From Sulfitobacter sp. THAF37 (GTDB lineage Bacteria; Pseudomonadota; Alphaproteobacteria; Rhodobacterales; Rhodobacteraceae), in contig NZ_CP045372.1 of NCBI RefSeq assembly GCF_009363555.1, positions 1,054,001-1,118,000 on the forward strand: 64,000 nt of DNA. Reading direction: 5' to 3'. The translations under genes were made by a program, and so were the position numbers. The number at the start of each line of letters is the position of its first letter. The first letter of the stretch is position 1. The notes beneath the pieces were generated by a model, which did not search any database, was not told the DNA's origin, and worked only from the letters and a program-made list of their open reading frames with translations. This document shows, in pieces, positions 47,801 through 57,073 of the stretch.

Positions 47801-48210
47801 TCCAGCGGAAACCGCCGCAACAGGGACGCACAGAAAGAGTGGATCGTCTGGATTTTCAGACCACCGGGCGTTTCGATTGCCAGCGCGAACAGCGTCCGCG
47901 CCTTGCGCAGGTCAACGGGGGTCAACGCCGTCTCGATCCCCAGCTGCGCCATGGCGCTACGCAGGTCATCGTCCTTCAGCATCGCCCATTCGCCCAGGCG
48001 CCGGAACAGCCGGTTCTGCATCTCTGACGCGGCGGCCTTGGTATAGGTCAGGCAGAGAATCTTGTCAGGTTGCACATTGTTCAGCAGCAACCGTGCGACG
48101 CGGTCGGTCAGCACGCGGGTCTTGCCCGACCCGGCATTCGCCGCCAGCCAGGTTGACGCATCGGGGCGTGCCGCATCGATCTGCGCGCGGGTGGCGTCGT
48201 CAAAGATCAT
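44842..48210 (-). CDS. addA: Double-strand break repair helicase-nuclease AddA
   Basis: The ATG at 48210 overlaps the addB stop in ATGA and gives 1122 residues. Walker A is [17 protein letters not shown]; UvrD-type helicase motifs follow, including [18 protein letters not shown] and [20 protein letters not shown]. The C-terminal RecB-like nuclease has [11 protein letters not shown]. AddAB resects DNA ends for recombination and replaces RecBCD in Alphaproteobacteria. It lies after addB in the same unit. Confidence 0.96.
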   Translation of the reverse strand: MIFDDATRAQIDAARPDASTWLAANAGSGKTRVLTDRVARLLLNNVQPDKILCLTYTKAAASEMQNRLFRRLGEWAMLKDDDLRSAMAQLGIETALTPVDLRKARTLFALAIETPGGLKIQTIHSFCASLLRRFPLEAGVSPQFKEVEDRAADLLRAEIVDRMASDSASDHIAPVARFYTGEDFAGLTRRIVGMRDRFGGDISRKTLLDLLDQPADLTQERIESSVFLGGEQALLSDIIPYLLAKGGNDGKAGEALRAIETLDLSALLALEGVLLTKSGKSPFTAKIGSFPTKPTQEVIAAHMPALDDLMQRVEAARPARLALELANRSEVLHRFAREFLTRYETAKQLRGWLDFDDLIDKARALLNDPAVAAWVLYRIDGGIDHILVDEAQDTSPRQWEVIEKLADEFNSGQGARPDVDRTLFVVGDKKQSIYSFQGADPREFDHKGSSFGAAFDAAGKVFQHRSLDYSFRSSSAILRLVDTAFDPRQPFGFANPTAHLAFKDALPGRVDLWPLVEKAKADEDRPWTDPVDRRSARHHTVILAEKIADRISDLTRNEHYIPDDDKGRYFRRRIQPGDFLILVQRRSALFAEIIRACKAKGLAIAGADRLKVGAELAVKDLGALLSFLATPDDDLSLATALKSPLFGWSEQALFDLAHRRNAPSLWQALRGRTEDHSPTIEILRDLRAQIDFLRPYDLIERILTRHDGRRRLLSRLGPEAEDGVNAMLTQALAYERNEIPSLTGFIEWMQTDDLEIKRQIDSASNQIRVMTVHGSKGLEAPIVILPDTGQRTISIKDEIIALDGVPVWKPAAADMPDRVSATIEEMKQAQFDERLRLLYVAMTRAEKWLMVAAAGDLPEDGSSWYQIVEAALSHVNAVPVDDDGTLRFEEGDWHGSEVVAMPDNRDETAPVNPTLLRGIDTFAYPPLVWSPSDLGGAKALPGEAGADQEAALAYGVLVHRMLETLVDLSVEARPIAAAEMLHAGLNPRMHEAAQAEALAVLNDPALAPVFAPGTLAEVQLTAPVEEARFNGIIDRLVLSPDRVLVVDYKTNRVVPQSIEDCPDGLLQQMGAYVRMLATIYPDRQIETAILWTADRTLMRLPNNIVLSAFDRLPYLDAPGPRS

Positions 48211-51164
48211 GTCAGATCCTCGGCTGTCGATATTGTGGTGCCGTCCCATTCTCCGAAACGTGCCAGCTGGTCGTAATCTCCTGACGCATCATCGGTCTTG
48301 ACCAGACGTCTGGAGGTATACCCCTGATTAGGGTCGAAGTAGTGCTGTATCAGCGACCGAAGCCCGGCCATCACCACGGCTGGCGGTTCGTCTTCCAGCG
48401 GTGCGGGCACCTCGACCGGTTTGCTGCCCAGCCCGATGAAGGCCGCCCGCGCAACCGGTGCGGCGCCGACTTTGGCAAATCCGCCCTCTTCGATCATTGC
48501 CGCTTCGATCAGCAGCTGCTTGTCAAAGTGGGTCTGCTCTTTCTTGCTGGGTGGCGTGCCGGTCTTGTAATCGTAGATCAACGCCTCTCCATTTGCGTTC
48601 ATGTCGATCCGGTCGGCGTAGCCGGTTAGTGTGAAGCCCAGATCCTCGAACAGATGGACGCCCTTGGCTGCCTTCTCGAAACTGACCGGCGTGGCGTCTG
48701 CCTGACGCAGCCTTTCCTGCGCGATGAACCAGTCTGCGACCCGTTCGATTCGCGCCAGCCACATCGCCCGCGCAGCAGGCCAGGGCGCGGCTTCGGACAG
48801 AACGTCGCGCGAGGTTTCCAGCAACGCTGCCTTCGTCAGTCGGGCAGGATCGGCGCGCACCTGTTTGACGAACCGTTCCATAATCTCGTGAAGCGCGATA
48901 CCGCGGACCGGGGCATCGGGCGACTGGACCAACGGATTGATGGGGCGCAGACGCAGGGTGTGTTTGGCGTAAATGGCGTAAGGATCGCGGATCAGTCGCT
49001 TGATCTCTGTCACCGACAGCGCGTGTGGCCGTGCGGCGGGCGGTGGCCGGGGCGAGGGGCGTACCGCGGGCGGAACCCGCTCTATCGCTTCCAGCGCAGT
49101 GACCTGTCCAAGCCAAACCGCGCCGCGGTTGCGCATGGCCTCCCACGCCTGCGGTCCGTTCTGCTCCGGGAGACCGCGCAGCAGATTTTCGAGCCGGTTC
49201 AGCCAGCGGGACGGCACGGTTTCAGCTTCGTCCGAACGGATCGACCGGCTGAGCCAGACCTCAGGCGCGGCGATGGCCTGCTGATAGTCATGCGCTGACA
49301 GCCCGATACGGCGCTCTGGCAGCAGCAGCCCGGCCTGCAGTCGCATCTGGCGGTTCAGCCAGGGGTCCGGGGCCGGAGATTCCGGCCAGGTGCCATCGTT
49401 CAGACCGCCGAGGATCACAAGGTCGGCCCCCTGCACACGCGCTTCCAGCGTGCCCCAGATCATCACACCGGGATAGGCGCCTTCGACATCCCGTACCTCC
49501 TGTTCCGACAGAAGCGCCGCGATCAGATCCGCATAGTCCCGCGCGGAAAGGCTACCGCCGTGGTCCGCCTCTGCCGCCAGACTGTCCATCAGCGCCCGGG
49601 CCGCGCGGCCTGCGGCCTGTTTCCACAGCTCGGACGCGGTGTCCGGCGACCTGCCAGCGGCAATACGCTCGGCCAATTTCACATGGGTTTCGGTCCAGTT
49701 GGCGAGGCTGCGGTCATCGCCGTCCTGACGGTTACAGAAGGTATCGCAGACCCATGCTGCCCAATCGCTGAAATCAGCCGGGTCGGACAGGCGGTCCGCG
49801 ATCCTGCGTGTGACCACGGCCAGGCCGGCCGGATCGGGATAGGGCAGGCCGTCGCGTCTGATCTGCATTTCCAGTCGCTGGGTATGCAGTTGGTGGGTGT
49901 TTCGTCCTGCCGCGCTGTGGGTCAGGGGGTGCTTCAGCAGGGTAAGCAGCGCCGCCGCGTCCAGCTGCCGGACCATCAGATCGGCGACATGGCGCAGGAA
50001 CCTGCCCGGAGGCGACAGTTGCAACGGCGTTCCGGCACTGTCGTCCGGCAGGATGTTCCACCGGTCCAGCGCGGATGTAACCTGACGGGTCAGCATCCGG
50101 TCCGGCGTGATCAAGGCTGCCGTCTTGCCCTCTTCCACGGCGACGCGCAGACGCGCTGCGATGGCCTGCGCCTCGATCCGGGGGGTCGGGGCCTCGATCA
50201 GGGTCATGTTTTCGGTCGGCGCGCGCAGGTCGCCCAGTGTCGGCCCCTCGGTCAGCCAGGCATGGGTGACAGGGGCCGGTCGCAGCGACAGCGAGACAAG
50301 CGCGTTACGGGCGGCGCTGGGCGGTGCGGTCCCGCACCAGGGATGGATGTCGCCGCGCGGCAGGTCGAGCGCGCGCATCAGGGCATGGAAACGGTATTGC
50401 GGATGATCCTCGGCGATGGTTTCGCGGTCCAGCTCCTGCCAGACCGCGGTCGGCATCTCAAAATCGAAACCCGGCAGCACAACGGCCCCCTGCGGCAGAC
50501 GAGAGACGGCCTGCATCAGCATGGCAGTTGTCCCGCGGGAGCCTGTCGAACCGGCCAGGATCACGGGACCCTGCGGTGGTGCATCCTGCCACTTTCTGAC
50601 AAGATCAATTACGATGCTCCTCTGCCGGGCCTCGGTGTCCGGCGTGCTCACGGTCTGGTCGAGGTATTGCTGTGCAAGCGCCAGAAATTGCTGCGCGCGG
50701 GCCCAGTGACCTGACTGGTCGCTGACGTCCAGTGCCGCGACGCTGCTGGCTGAAACCCCTTCGCCCTGCATCTCGTCCATCAGCGTGGCAAGGCTGTTGG
50801 CCAGATCGTAAAGCGAACTGCGGGGGGCAAGGGCCGGATCCGCGTCAAGCAGGCCCGAGACCAGATTTGTCAGCTCCAGCCGTTTCCGCAGGGGTGATAT
50901 GATGGCTGGCGCGGCAAGGCCGGGCAGCAGGTGGCCAAGTTCCGTGATCAGCGAAATGCGGGGCAGGAACCCCGGCGGCCCGGCATCGAAAACCTCTTTC
51001 AACCGGTGCCGCGTCCGCTGGCTGTTCACGATCAGCGTGACCCTGGTGATCGCCTCGGGCGGCTGATCGGCCAGTCTTTCCCGGATGCCGGCAATCAGTC
51101 CGGCCGGAAAATCCACGCCGGGCGCCAACCCGAAAACGCGCGGTTTGTCCTCAGGCTCAAACAC
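48207..51164 (-). CDS. addB: Double-strand break repair protein AddB
   Basis: The GTG at 51164 gives MFEPEDKPRVFGLAPGVDFP and 985 residues; 18 further upstream codons lie inside the preceding gene. The N-terminal half is an inactive helicase-like scaffold, and the C-terminus has a PD-(D/E)xK nuclease with ALIYDYKTGTPPSKKEQ. The alphaproteobacterial AddB signature DLVILGGLNDGTWPESPAPDPWLNR is present. It pairs with AddA. Confidence 0.94.
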   Translation of the reverse strand: MFEPEDKPRVFGLAPGVDFPAGLIAGIRERLADQPPEAITRVTLIVNSQRTRHRLKEVFDAGPPGFLPRISLITELGHLLPGLAAPAIISPLRKRLELTNLVSGLLDADPALAPRSSLYDLANSLATLMDEMQGEGVSASSVAALDVSDQSGHWARAQQFLALAQQYLDQTVSTPDTEARQRSIVIDLVRKWQDAPPQGPVILAGSTGSRGTTAMLMQAVSRLPQGAVVLPGFDFEMPTAVWQELDRETIAEDHPQYRFHALMRALDLPRGDIHPWCGTAPPSAARNALVSLSLRPAPVTHAWLTEGPTLGDLRAPTENMTLIEAPTPRIEAQAIAARLRVAVEEGKTAALITPDRMLTRQVTSALDRWNILPDDSAGTPLQLSPPGRFLRHVADLMVRQLDAAALLTLLKHPLTHSAAGRNTHQLHTQRLEMQIRRDGLPYPDPAGLAVVTRRIADRLSDPADFSDWAAWVCDTFCNRQDGDDRSLANWTETHVKLAERIAAGRSPDTASELWKQAAGRAARALMDSLAAEADHGGSLSARDYADLIAALLSEQEVRDVEGAYPGVMIWGTLEARVQGADLVILGGLNDGTWPESPAPDPWLNRQMRLQAGLLLPERRIGLSAHDYQQAIAAPEVWLSRSIRSDEAETVPSRWLNRLENLLRGLPEQNGPQAWEAMRNRGAVWLGQVTALEAIERVPPAVRPSPRPPPAARPHALSVTEIKRLIRDPYAIYAKHTLRLRPINPLVQSPDAPVRGIALHEIMERFVKQVRADPARLTKAALLETSRDVLSEAAPWPAARAMWLARIERVADWFIAQERLRQADATPVSFEKAAKGVHLFEDLGFTLTGYADRIDMNANGEALIYDYKTGTPPSKKEQTHFDKQLLIEAAMIEEGGFAKVGAAPVARAAFIGLGSKPVEVPAPLEDEPPAVVMAGLRSLIQHYFDPNQGYTSRRLVKTDDASGDYDQLARFGEWDGTTISTAEDLT

Positions 51165-51843
51165 CGGCGGCGGCCAGCATATCTTCGGCCACGCCGATGC
51201 CGGCGGGATGGCCCACATCGCACCAGGAGCCGGGATAACGCAGCCCGAACAGCCGACCGCGTTCGTGCATCATATCCCACAGCCGGTTGAGCGAGAATAC
51301 CCGCTCCGGGATCTGGGGCAGCAGGGTCGTCTTGACGATCTGGACGCCGCCAAACAGCAGGCCGGGACCACGGGTCAATCTGCCATCGGGTTCAAGCGTG
51401 AAATCCCCGGCACCGTCGTAGCCTCTGGCCTGTTGCAGCGGAATGGCGATTAGCAGGGCGTCCATCTGCTCAGGCTTCCAGGCCTGGCGCAAAAGGTTGA
51501 TCGGGTTCGGACCTGCCCAGATCGCATCGGTGTTCATCGTGACCACGGTGTCCTGCCCCAGGGTAGGCCCGGCATTGCGCAGCCCACCGCCCGTGTCCAG
51601 AATATCGGGCTGCTCGCGCAGTGTGATTACTTCGGTGCCCGCCAGGTGGCGTTCCAGCTGTTCCGCCTTGTAGTGCAGGTTCGCAACGATGGGTGCGCAT
51701 CCTGCGTCCCGACCCAGGGCAAGCGCGTGATCGACCAGCGGCTTTCCCGCCACTTGGATCAATGGCTTGGGCCTGTCGTCGGTCAGCGGTTTCATTCGCG
51801 TGCCGAAGCCTGCGGCGAACAACATCAGGGGCAGGGCGGTCAT
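51157..51843 (-). CDS. murU: Nucleotidyltransferase, MurNAc-1-phosphate uridylyltransferase (MurU)-like
   Basis: A 228-residue sugar-1-phosphate nucleotidyltransferase. LPLMLFAAGFGTRMKPLTDDRPKPLIQV is the nucleotide-binding signature, and DTGGGLRNAGPTLG and MNTDAIW hold further binding residues. Encoded directly after an AmgK-type kinase, it matches MurU of the anhydro-MurNAc recycling route described in Pseudomonas, making UDP-MurNAc and bypassing fosfomycin-sensitive MurA. The function is by homology and pairing; it overlaps its neighbours on both sides. Confidence 0.85.
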   Translation of the reverse strand: MTALPLMLFAAGFGTRMKPLTDDRPKPLIQVAGKPLVDHALALGRDAGCAPIVANLHYKAEQLERHLAGTEVITLREQPDILDTGGGLRNAGPTLGQDTVVTMNTDAIWAGPNPINLLRQAWKPEQMDALLIAIPLQQARGYDGAGDFTLEPDGRLTRGPGLLFGGVQIVKTTLLPQIPERVFSLNRLWDMMHERGRLFGLRYPGSWCDVGHPAGIGVAEDMLAAAGV

Positions 51844-52835
51844 CTGGCTTTCAACTGCTCCAGGAAATCGGGTGTCGGGTCCGGCAGGGCCGCAAGCGCC
51901 CGCGCCACCGGTGCAAGGTCGGGGTGGGCGAGGTTGCGTTTCACATACTCCCAGACCCGCGGCACAAGATCAACATACGATGGCTTGCCGTCGCGCTTGG
52001 CCAGGCGGGCGAAGATGCCCAGAATGCGCAGGTTGCGCTGAAGCCCGAGAGCCGCGTAATCGCGTCTGAATTCAGCTTCATCGACATGGGTGCGGGACAG
52101 ATAATACTCCAGCATTTCAGTCTTTGTTTCGGGCGAAACGTCCCGTCTTGCGTCTTGCAGGACTGACACGAGATCATAGGCGCGATGTCCGGACAGCGCA
52201 TCCTGAAAATCCAGCAGACCAACCCGCGCGACGCCATGTCTGTCGGGTAGCCACAACAGGTTCTGGGCGTGGTAATCCCGCAGGATCGTCACCCGTGGGG
52301 CCGCGGCCACCAGTTCCGCACAGGGACGGAAAGCGGCGTGAAAGGCGGCGCGGTCGGTGGCGTCTTCCCGGTGCAGATACCATTCGAAAAACGGGTCGGT
52401 CATGTCGATCAGCCAATCGGCGTCACATGGCGGCAAAGGCAAAATGTCGGCGGCGTGGAGGGCAATCAGCACATCCACGGCCGCGCGGTAGAGCGGCGTC
52501 TCGGTCGTCGGATCCTGCTGCATCAACCGCGCAAACAGCCCGTCGCCCAGATCTTCGAGCAGGAGGAAACCGGTCGATTCATCGGCGGCCAGAACCTCCG
52601 GCGCACTCAGACCAATGCGGCGCAGGTGCGCCGCCACGTGGACAAAGGGGCGGGTGTCTTCTCCGGTCTCGGGAGGGGCATCCATCAGAATCGCTGTGCC
52701 GCCTTCTGCGCGCGTCAGCCTGTCATAGGCTCGGTTGGAAGCATCACCAGCGATGCGGACGCGAGAGGAATCTTGCCAGCCGCAGGAGGCGAGAAACCGG
52801 TCTGCCAACGTCTGGCGGGCGGGGGACGTCACCAT
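51840..52835 (-). CDS. amgK: Aminoglycoside phosphotransferase-fold kinase, AmgK-like
   Basis: The ATG at 52835 overlaps the tsaE stop and yields 331 residues; the frame remains open 165 codons upstream through tsaE, which is not used. The APH-fold kinase motifs are RIAGDASNRAYDRLTRAEGG, FLLLEDLGDGLFARLM, ILRDYHAQNLLWLPD (catalytic aspartate) and GLLDFQDALSGHRAYDLVS (metal aspartate). AmgK phosphorylates MurNAc at C1 for MurU. The pair lies behind tsaE, the order known in other Proteobacteria. Confidence 0.87.
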   Translation of the reverse strand: MVTSPARQTLADRFLASCGWQDSSRVRIAGDASNRAYDRLTRAEGGTAILMDAPPETGEDTRPFVHVAAHLRRIGLSAPEVLAADESTGFLLLEDLGDGLFARLMQQDPTTETPLYRAAVDVLIALHAADILPLPPCDADWLIDMTDPFFEWYLHREDATDRAAFHAAFRPCAELVAAAPRVTILRDYHAQNLLWLPDRHGVARVGLLDFQDALSGHRAYDLVSVLQDARRDVSPETKTEMLEYYLSRTHVDEAEFRRDYAALGLQRNLRILGIFARLAKRDGKPSYVDLVPRVWEYVKRNLAHPDLAPVARALAALPDPTPDFLEQLKAR

Positions 52836-53296
52836 GCCGTCAACCTGTCTGTCCATTTGTCGTCCTGCCATTCGGCGAGGATTGTTCGGGCATCTGGTGT
52901 CGGACCGGGCGTAATTTTCAACGACAGGGCCGATGGGGGCGCAAGGTTGCCCAGCCTGTCCGGCCATTCGACCAGGCAGATCGCGGTTTCGAAGGCGTCG
53001 ATCAGACCCAGCTCTTCGACTTCCTGCACCGCGCCGAGCCGATAGAGGTCGGCGTGCCAGATCTCCGCGGCGGGGGTCTCGTAGGTCTGGACCAGGGTGA
53101 AGGTGGGCGAAGGCACGTCTTCGGGGAAGGGCAGCATGGATTGGATCGCAGCACGGGCGAAATGCGTTTTGCCGGTCCCGACCTCCCCGGTCAGCAGGAT
53201 GACATCGCCGGGGGTCAAGCCGCGGGCCAGTCGCACGGCGTAGCGTGCGGTCTGTTCCGCGTTGGCAGGGGAAAGGCTGCGGGATCGGGTGGTCAT
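52829..53296 (-). CDS. tsaE: tRNA threonylcarbamoyladenosine biosynthesis ATPase TsaE
   Basis: A 155-residue P-loop protein with ILLTGEVGTGKTHFARAAIQ, SPTFTLVQTY and WHADLYRLG, all typical of TsaE. It assists TsaB/TsaD in making t6A on tRNAs that read ANN codons. It begins 46 bp downstream of the end of the DivL-like gene, on the same strand. Confidence 0.96.
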   Translation of the reverse strand: MTTRSRSLSPANAEQTARYAVRLARGLTPGDVILLTGEVGTGKTHFARAAIQSMLPFPEDVPSPTFTLVQTYETPAAEIWHADLYRLGAVQEVEELGLIDAFETAICLVEWPDRLGNLAPPSALSLKITPGPTPDARTILAEWQDDKWTDRLTAW

Positions 53297-53342
53297 GGTG
53301 CATGCATAACCAAGGCTTCATCGGCTGCAAGACAAAACGCTG

Positions 53343-54824
53343 TCAGGTGGTCGGGGCGCAGACCTTGTCCAGCCGCCGGAATTTGACCATCGTCGCACCC
53401 GATGCGATTGGCTCGGAAACGCAGGACAGTCTTTGGCCGTCGGTCATCGTGATGGTTCCGGCCTCGGAGCTGCGGTGCCTTCCGGCGTCCGGCAGATTCA
53501 GAAGATTTGACCAGGTCAGATCCGTCGTCGCCCCACGGCGCCAGAGTGCCACGCAGTCGGCGATGCTGATGTCGGCAAACGCCGTATCCGGGTTCTGATG
53601 CCACAACGCACGGTAGGCGCTGTTGCAATAGGTCAGCGTGCCCGAGGGCGAGAAGACCGCGATGCAGTCCTCGACGCGGTCAAGCAGGTGTTGGGTCAGC
53701 TCCAGCTCTGCGCGGAAGTTTCGTGTCAGGCTGACCTCTGCGCTGATGTCCTCGAACAAGAAGACGGTTGCGCCGTCCGGATGCGGCCGCCCCTGAACGG
53801 AGTAGGTCCGGCCATCTTCGAGCGACCAGGTTTCGTGATAGCGGCCATCGGCAGCGGCCAGGACAAGCTCCGCAATTTCCTGGCGCCAGTTTTCGTAGTT
53901 CTTCGGCTCGGGCATCCGTCTGTTTTCGCGCAGTTGGTCGAAAAAGGACAACAGGTTGGGCCGCGCGCTGAGAAACTCTGCCGGAAGGCCGGAAAGATCC
54001 AGCAGCGCGGGATTGAACAGGACAAGCTGTTCGTCCCGGTTGAAGATCGCCAGACCGATCGGCAGATGGGCAAAGGTCTTGGCCAGTGTCTGGACGAACC
54101 TGCGCTGCGCCTCTTCGGCCTCGACCAGGGCGTCGATTGAGGTCGCATGGTGAATGATGACGTCGTCATATTCCTGCGCGGTGACGTCGAACCATGCCGA
54201 GGCCGCACGCCCGGCGCCCGTCAGCGCCACCCGGCGGTTGTCCGACCCTTCCTTCGGGTCGAAAAGGTGATCGTCACGCCGGGGTTTCCTTCGGTGAATG
54301 TCCTTGAACAGACTTTCGTAAGCCGCGTTGTGCCATGTAACCTGACCTCTGCGGTTTGTCTGCCAACAGGCATGGGGCGTGCTTTCAACCGCGCGGCGCA
54401 ATGCTGCGGTGCCGTGATCGGTCACTGCCCCGCCCGGCGGTCGACGGTCGATACAAGTCACCCAGCACAGCGACCCGCGCCAGGAAATCTCGACCTCGTG
54501 CAGATCGTCGTTTTCGTCCGCGCGAAGAGTAACGCGGCCCGCTTCGCCCGTGGCGGGGTGGTCGGGAAAGTCTGGAAACCGGTCCCTCAGCGTGTCACGC
54601 AGATCGTCCCAAAGGTGCGCGCCTGGCATCAACGCAAAACGCCGCAACGCTGTGGCCGTGGCGTGATGCAGGATGCCATCGTCAAACAGCATCGCCAGCG
54701 GTTCCTCGACGAAAACGTCGGGTGGCGTGTGGTTCCGCTGTGCCCGGCCCAGCCAATACACGGCCGCCAAAGCGGCGAAAGCGGCGATGGTGGCAACGAA
54801 AAGAATTTCGGCCGGAGACAGCAC
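53343..54824 (-). CDS. divL: Multi-PAS domain membrane protein without a kinase domain, DivL-like
   Basis: A 493-residue protein starting with GTG at 54824. Residues 3-25 form a membrane helix (ILFVATIAAFAALAAVYWLG). PAS-like domains follow near residues 145-215 (TPHACWQTNRRGQVTWHNAAYESLF), 255-370 (LPIGLAIFNRDEQLVLFNPALLDLSG) and 385-470 (DCIAVFSPSGTLTYCNSAYRALWHQN). No H-box or ATPase domain is present. In Rhodobacter capsulatus the PAS protein DivL, which lacks a kinase domain, acts with CtrA control and gene transfer agent production; the position between tsaE and regB suggests the same protein. The name is by context and domain layout. Confidence 0.72.
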   Translation of the reverse strand: MLSPAEILFVATIAAFAALAAVYWLGRAQRNHTPPDVFVEEPLAMLFDDGILHHATATALRRFALMPGAHLWDDLRDTLRDRFPDFPDHPATGEAGRVTLRADENDDLHEVEISWRGSLCWVTCIDRRPPGGAVTDHGTAALRRAVESTPHACWQTNRRGQVTWHNAAYESLFKDIHRRKPRRDDHLFDPKEGSDNRRVALTGAGRAASAWFDVTAQEYDDVIIHHATSIDALVEAEEAQRRFVQTLAKTFAHLPIGLAIFNRDEQLVLFNPALLDLSGLPAEFLSARPNLLSFFDQLRENRRMPEPKNYENWRQEIAELVLAAADGRYHETWSLEDGRTYSVQGRPHPDGATVFLFEDISAEVSLTRNFRAELELTQHLLDRVEDCIAVFSPSGTLTYCNSAYRALWHQNPDTAFADISIADCVALWRRGATTDLTWSNLLNLPDAGRHRSSEAGTITMTDGQRLSCVSEPIASGATMVKFRRLDKVCAPTT

Positions 54825-54926
54825 AACACGTTCCAGTCCGGTTATGAAAACATGCCGGAACTCTCGACCTGTTTGATTAACACTTGGTTAAGATCACGAA
54901 GGGCCGGCCCCTGTACTTTCAGGCTC

Positions 54927-56300
54927 TCAGGCTGTGATGCGCTGGTTCTCTCCCAGCGGTCCGGTCTGGGCGGGTGTCTTGATCACCAATTGGCTGACCG
55001 GCCAGATCACCTCCACCACCGCGCCTGTCAGCGGATGCTCCGGCCCATTGGCAAAGCGAAGCTGCGCGCCCGAGCGTTCCAGCAGGGTCTTGGCGATGAA
55101 CAGGCCCAGACCCATCCCTTCGTATTCCGGTCGTGCCCCCATGATCCGGCTCACCTTGCGCTGGCGGACAAAGGGGTCGCCGATGCGTCCGATCACATCC
55201 GGTGGAAAACCGGGGCCGTCGTCGATGATCCGGACGGAAATGAAACGATCTGACCAGTCGGTCTCAATCCAGACTGTCTCACGGGCGAAATCGACGCCGT
55301 TCTGGATAAGGTTGCGCAGACCGTGGATGATCTCGGGCTTGCGCTGAATGGTCGGCTGATCGCGGGCGCCGTCATGGTGCGGCGCGTGTTGACGGATGAC
55401 ATTGATGCCGCGGTCCACATGCGGCTCTGCCGCCTCGGCCACCACGGCCTCCAGCGGGGCATGACGCAGGTGCAGGTCGTCCTTTCCGGCGCGGCCCATG
55501 TCGCGCAGGATATCCCGGCAGCGGTCGGCCTGATCCCGGATCAGCGCGGCATCCTCTGCCAGCTCCGGCTGATCCTTGAGGTCGTTCAGCAGCTCGGAAC
55601 TGGTCAGTTTGATCGTCGCGAGCGGGGTGCCCAGCTCATGCGCTGCCGCGGCGACGACACCGCCGAGGTCGGTCAGCTTCTGCTCGCGAGCGAGCGCCAT
55701 CTGGGTGGCGGCCAGCGCATCCCCCATCGAATGCACTTCCGAGGTGACACGCCGGGAATAGGCACTGGTGAAGATGATCGCGATGAGCAGCGCGGTCCAC
55801 TGGCCAAAGATGAACAGCGCCGGAATTTTCAGAACCTCACCTTCACCGTTGATCAGGGGCAGGTAGCTGAAGCCAAGGACGCTGACCAGCACGATGGCGG
55901 TCGTGCACAGCAGCACGGTTGACCGCAGGCTGAGCGCCGTGGCCGAGATGGTGACTGGCCCCAGCAACAGCAGGGAGAAGGGATTGTTCAGCCCCCCGGT
56001 CAAGTACAGGAGGAAGGCGATCTGGAGCAGGTCGAACATGATCATGCCCAGGTTTTCCCGCTCTGTCAGGCGCTTGTTTTCGGGGAATACGAACGTCGCT
56101 ATCAGGTTGCCGATGATCGAGACGCCAACGGCAAAGTAGCACAGGCTAAGCGCCAGTTGCAGGCCGAACATGACCTGCGCCACCGTGATCGCCACCAGTT
56201 GCCCGATGATCGCCACCCAGCGCAGCAAGATCATCGTGCGCAGACGGATCCAGTTTGCCCGGGTGCGCCCGGATATGGGGCGGATATTGGCCTGCGTCAT
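54927..56300 (-). CDS. regB: Redox-sensing histidine kinase RegB/PrrB
   Basis: A 457-residue kinase with six N-terminal membrane helices. GGLNNPF (residues 102-108) is the quinone-binding heptapeptide of RegB. The H-box AAAAHELGTPLATIKLTSSE has the phosphorylated histidine at 221, and cysteine 261 in RDQADRCRDILRD is the redox-active cysteine, 40 residues later as in R. capsulatus. The ATPase domain ends with GMGLGLFIAKTLLERSGAQL. It phosphorylates RegA under low oxygen. It is divergent from senC-regA across 99 bp. Confidence 0.96.
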   Translation of the reverse strand: MTQANIRPISGRTRANWIRLRTMILLRWVAIIGQLVAITVAQVMFGLQLALSLCYFAVGVSIIGNLIATFVFPENKRLTERENLGMIMFDLLQIAFLLYLTGGLNNPFSLLLLGPVTISATALSLRSTVLLCTTAIVLVSVLGFSYLPLINGEGEVLKIPALFIFGQWTALLIAIIFTSAYSRRVTSEVHSMGDALAATQMALAREQKLTDLGGVVAAAAHELGTPLATIKLTSSELLNDLKDQPELAEDAALIRDQADRCRDILRDMGRAGKDDLHLRHAPLEAVVAEAAEPHVDRGINVIRQHAPHHDGARDQPTIQRKPEIIHGLRNLIQNGVDFARETVWIETDWSDRFISVRIIDDGPGFPPDVIGRIGDPFVRQRKVSRIMGARPEYEGMGLGLFIAKTLLERSGAQLRFANGPEHPLTGAVVEVIWPVSQLVIKTPAQTGPLGENQRITA

Positions 56301-56373
56301 CAGCGCACCTTTCGCTCATTGGGCGTTGCATGTCAGAAAATCTAGCGTAGGTCTGCAACCGGATCCGATCAAG

Positions 56374-56388
56374 GCGCCCGATTGGCGC
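56374..56388. promoter_or_regulatory. Candidate RegA binding site in the regB-senC gap
   Basis: GCGCC (56374-56378) and GGCGC (56384-56388) form a perfect inverted repeat with five bases between, matching the GCGNC-Nx-GNCGC pattern proposed for RegA/PrrA. It overlaps the senC Shine-Dalgarno edge, 12 bases before the ATG, and could mediate feedback. Confidence 0.42.
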
Positions 56389-56399
56389 AGGAGAACACG

Positions 56400-57011
56400 A
56401 TGAAACGAACACTCGCACTCTCAGCTTTGGCCATTGCGGCGGTATTTCTGGGGGGGACCTATTGGCTGACGGCCCGCACGTCCGACGCGGATCGTTTCGC
56501 GCAATGCCGTAGCTCAACGGTGGCAGGCGAAATTGGCGGGCCCTTCGAACTGGTCAACGCCAGGGGAGAGACGGTCACAGACAAGGATGTGGTCACGGAA
56601 CCCACGCTGATATACTTTGGCTACACCTTCTGCCCCGACGTCTGCCCGCTGGACGTGGACCGGAATGCTCAGGCGGTCGAAATTCTGGAGGACCGCGGCA
56701 AGATGGTCACGCCGGTCTTCATTTCCATCGACCCCGCGCGGGACACGCCGGATGTGGTGGGTGAGTTCGCAGAGGCGATGCACCCCCGGATGATCGGACT
56801 GACCGGGTCGGACACGCAGGTAAAACAGGCCAGCCAGGCGTACCGCACCTACTACAAGGCGCATCCGCCGGAGGATGGCACCTATCTCGTGGATCACTCG
56901 ACTTTCAGCTATCTGGTGATGCCGGATGCGGGTTTCGTGGACTACTTCCGGCGCGAGCTGCGCCCCGAGGAACTGGCTGACAAGGTGCAGTGTTTCGTAG
57001 ACAATGCCTGA
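56400..57011 (+). CDS. senC: SCO1/SenC family copper protein
   Basis: The start at 56400 has CAGGAG upstream and gives 203 residues. A membrane anchor or leader occupies residues 3-23. The copper site is FGYTFCPDVCPLDV, cysteines 78 and 82, with a histidine later in YLVDHSTFSY. SenC/PrrC delivers copper to cytochrome oxidase and affects RegB signalling. It is followed by regA after 62 bp, the order senC-regA known in Rhodobacter. Confidence 0.95.
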   Translation: MKRTLALSALAIAAVFLGGTYWLTARTSDADRFAQCRSSTVAGEIGGPFELVNARGETVTDKDVVTEPTLIYFGYTFCPDVCPLDVDRNAQAVEILEDRGKMVTPVFISIDPARDTPDVVGEFAEAMHPRMIGLTGSDTQVKQASQAYRTYYKAHPPEDGTYLVDHSTFSYLVMPDAGFVDYFRRELRPEELADKVQCFVDNA

Positions 57012-57073
57012 GCGTTTGACCGTTTGACCAAACGGATCATATGGTGTGACAGAGCAAAGGCAGAGCGTGCTAC

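Noticed and set aside
49560..50714. Plus-strand frame of 384 codons opposite addB
   Set aside because: Antisense shadow of addB without motifs.
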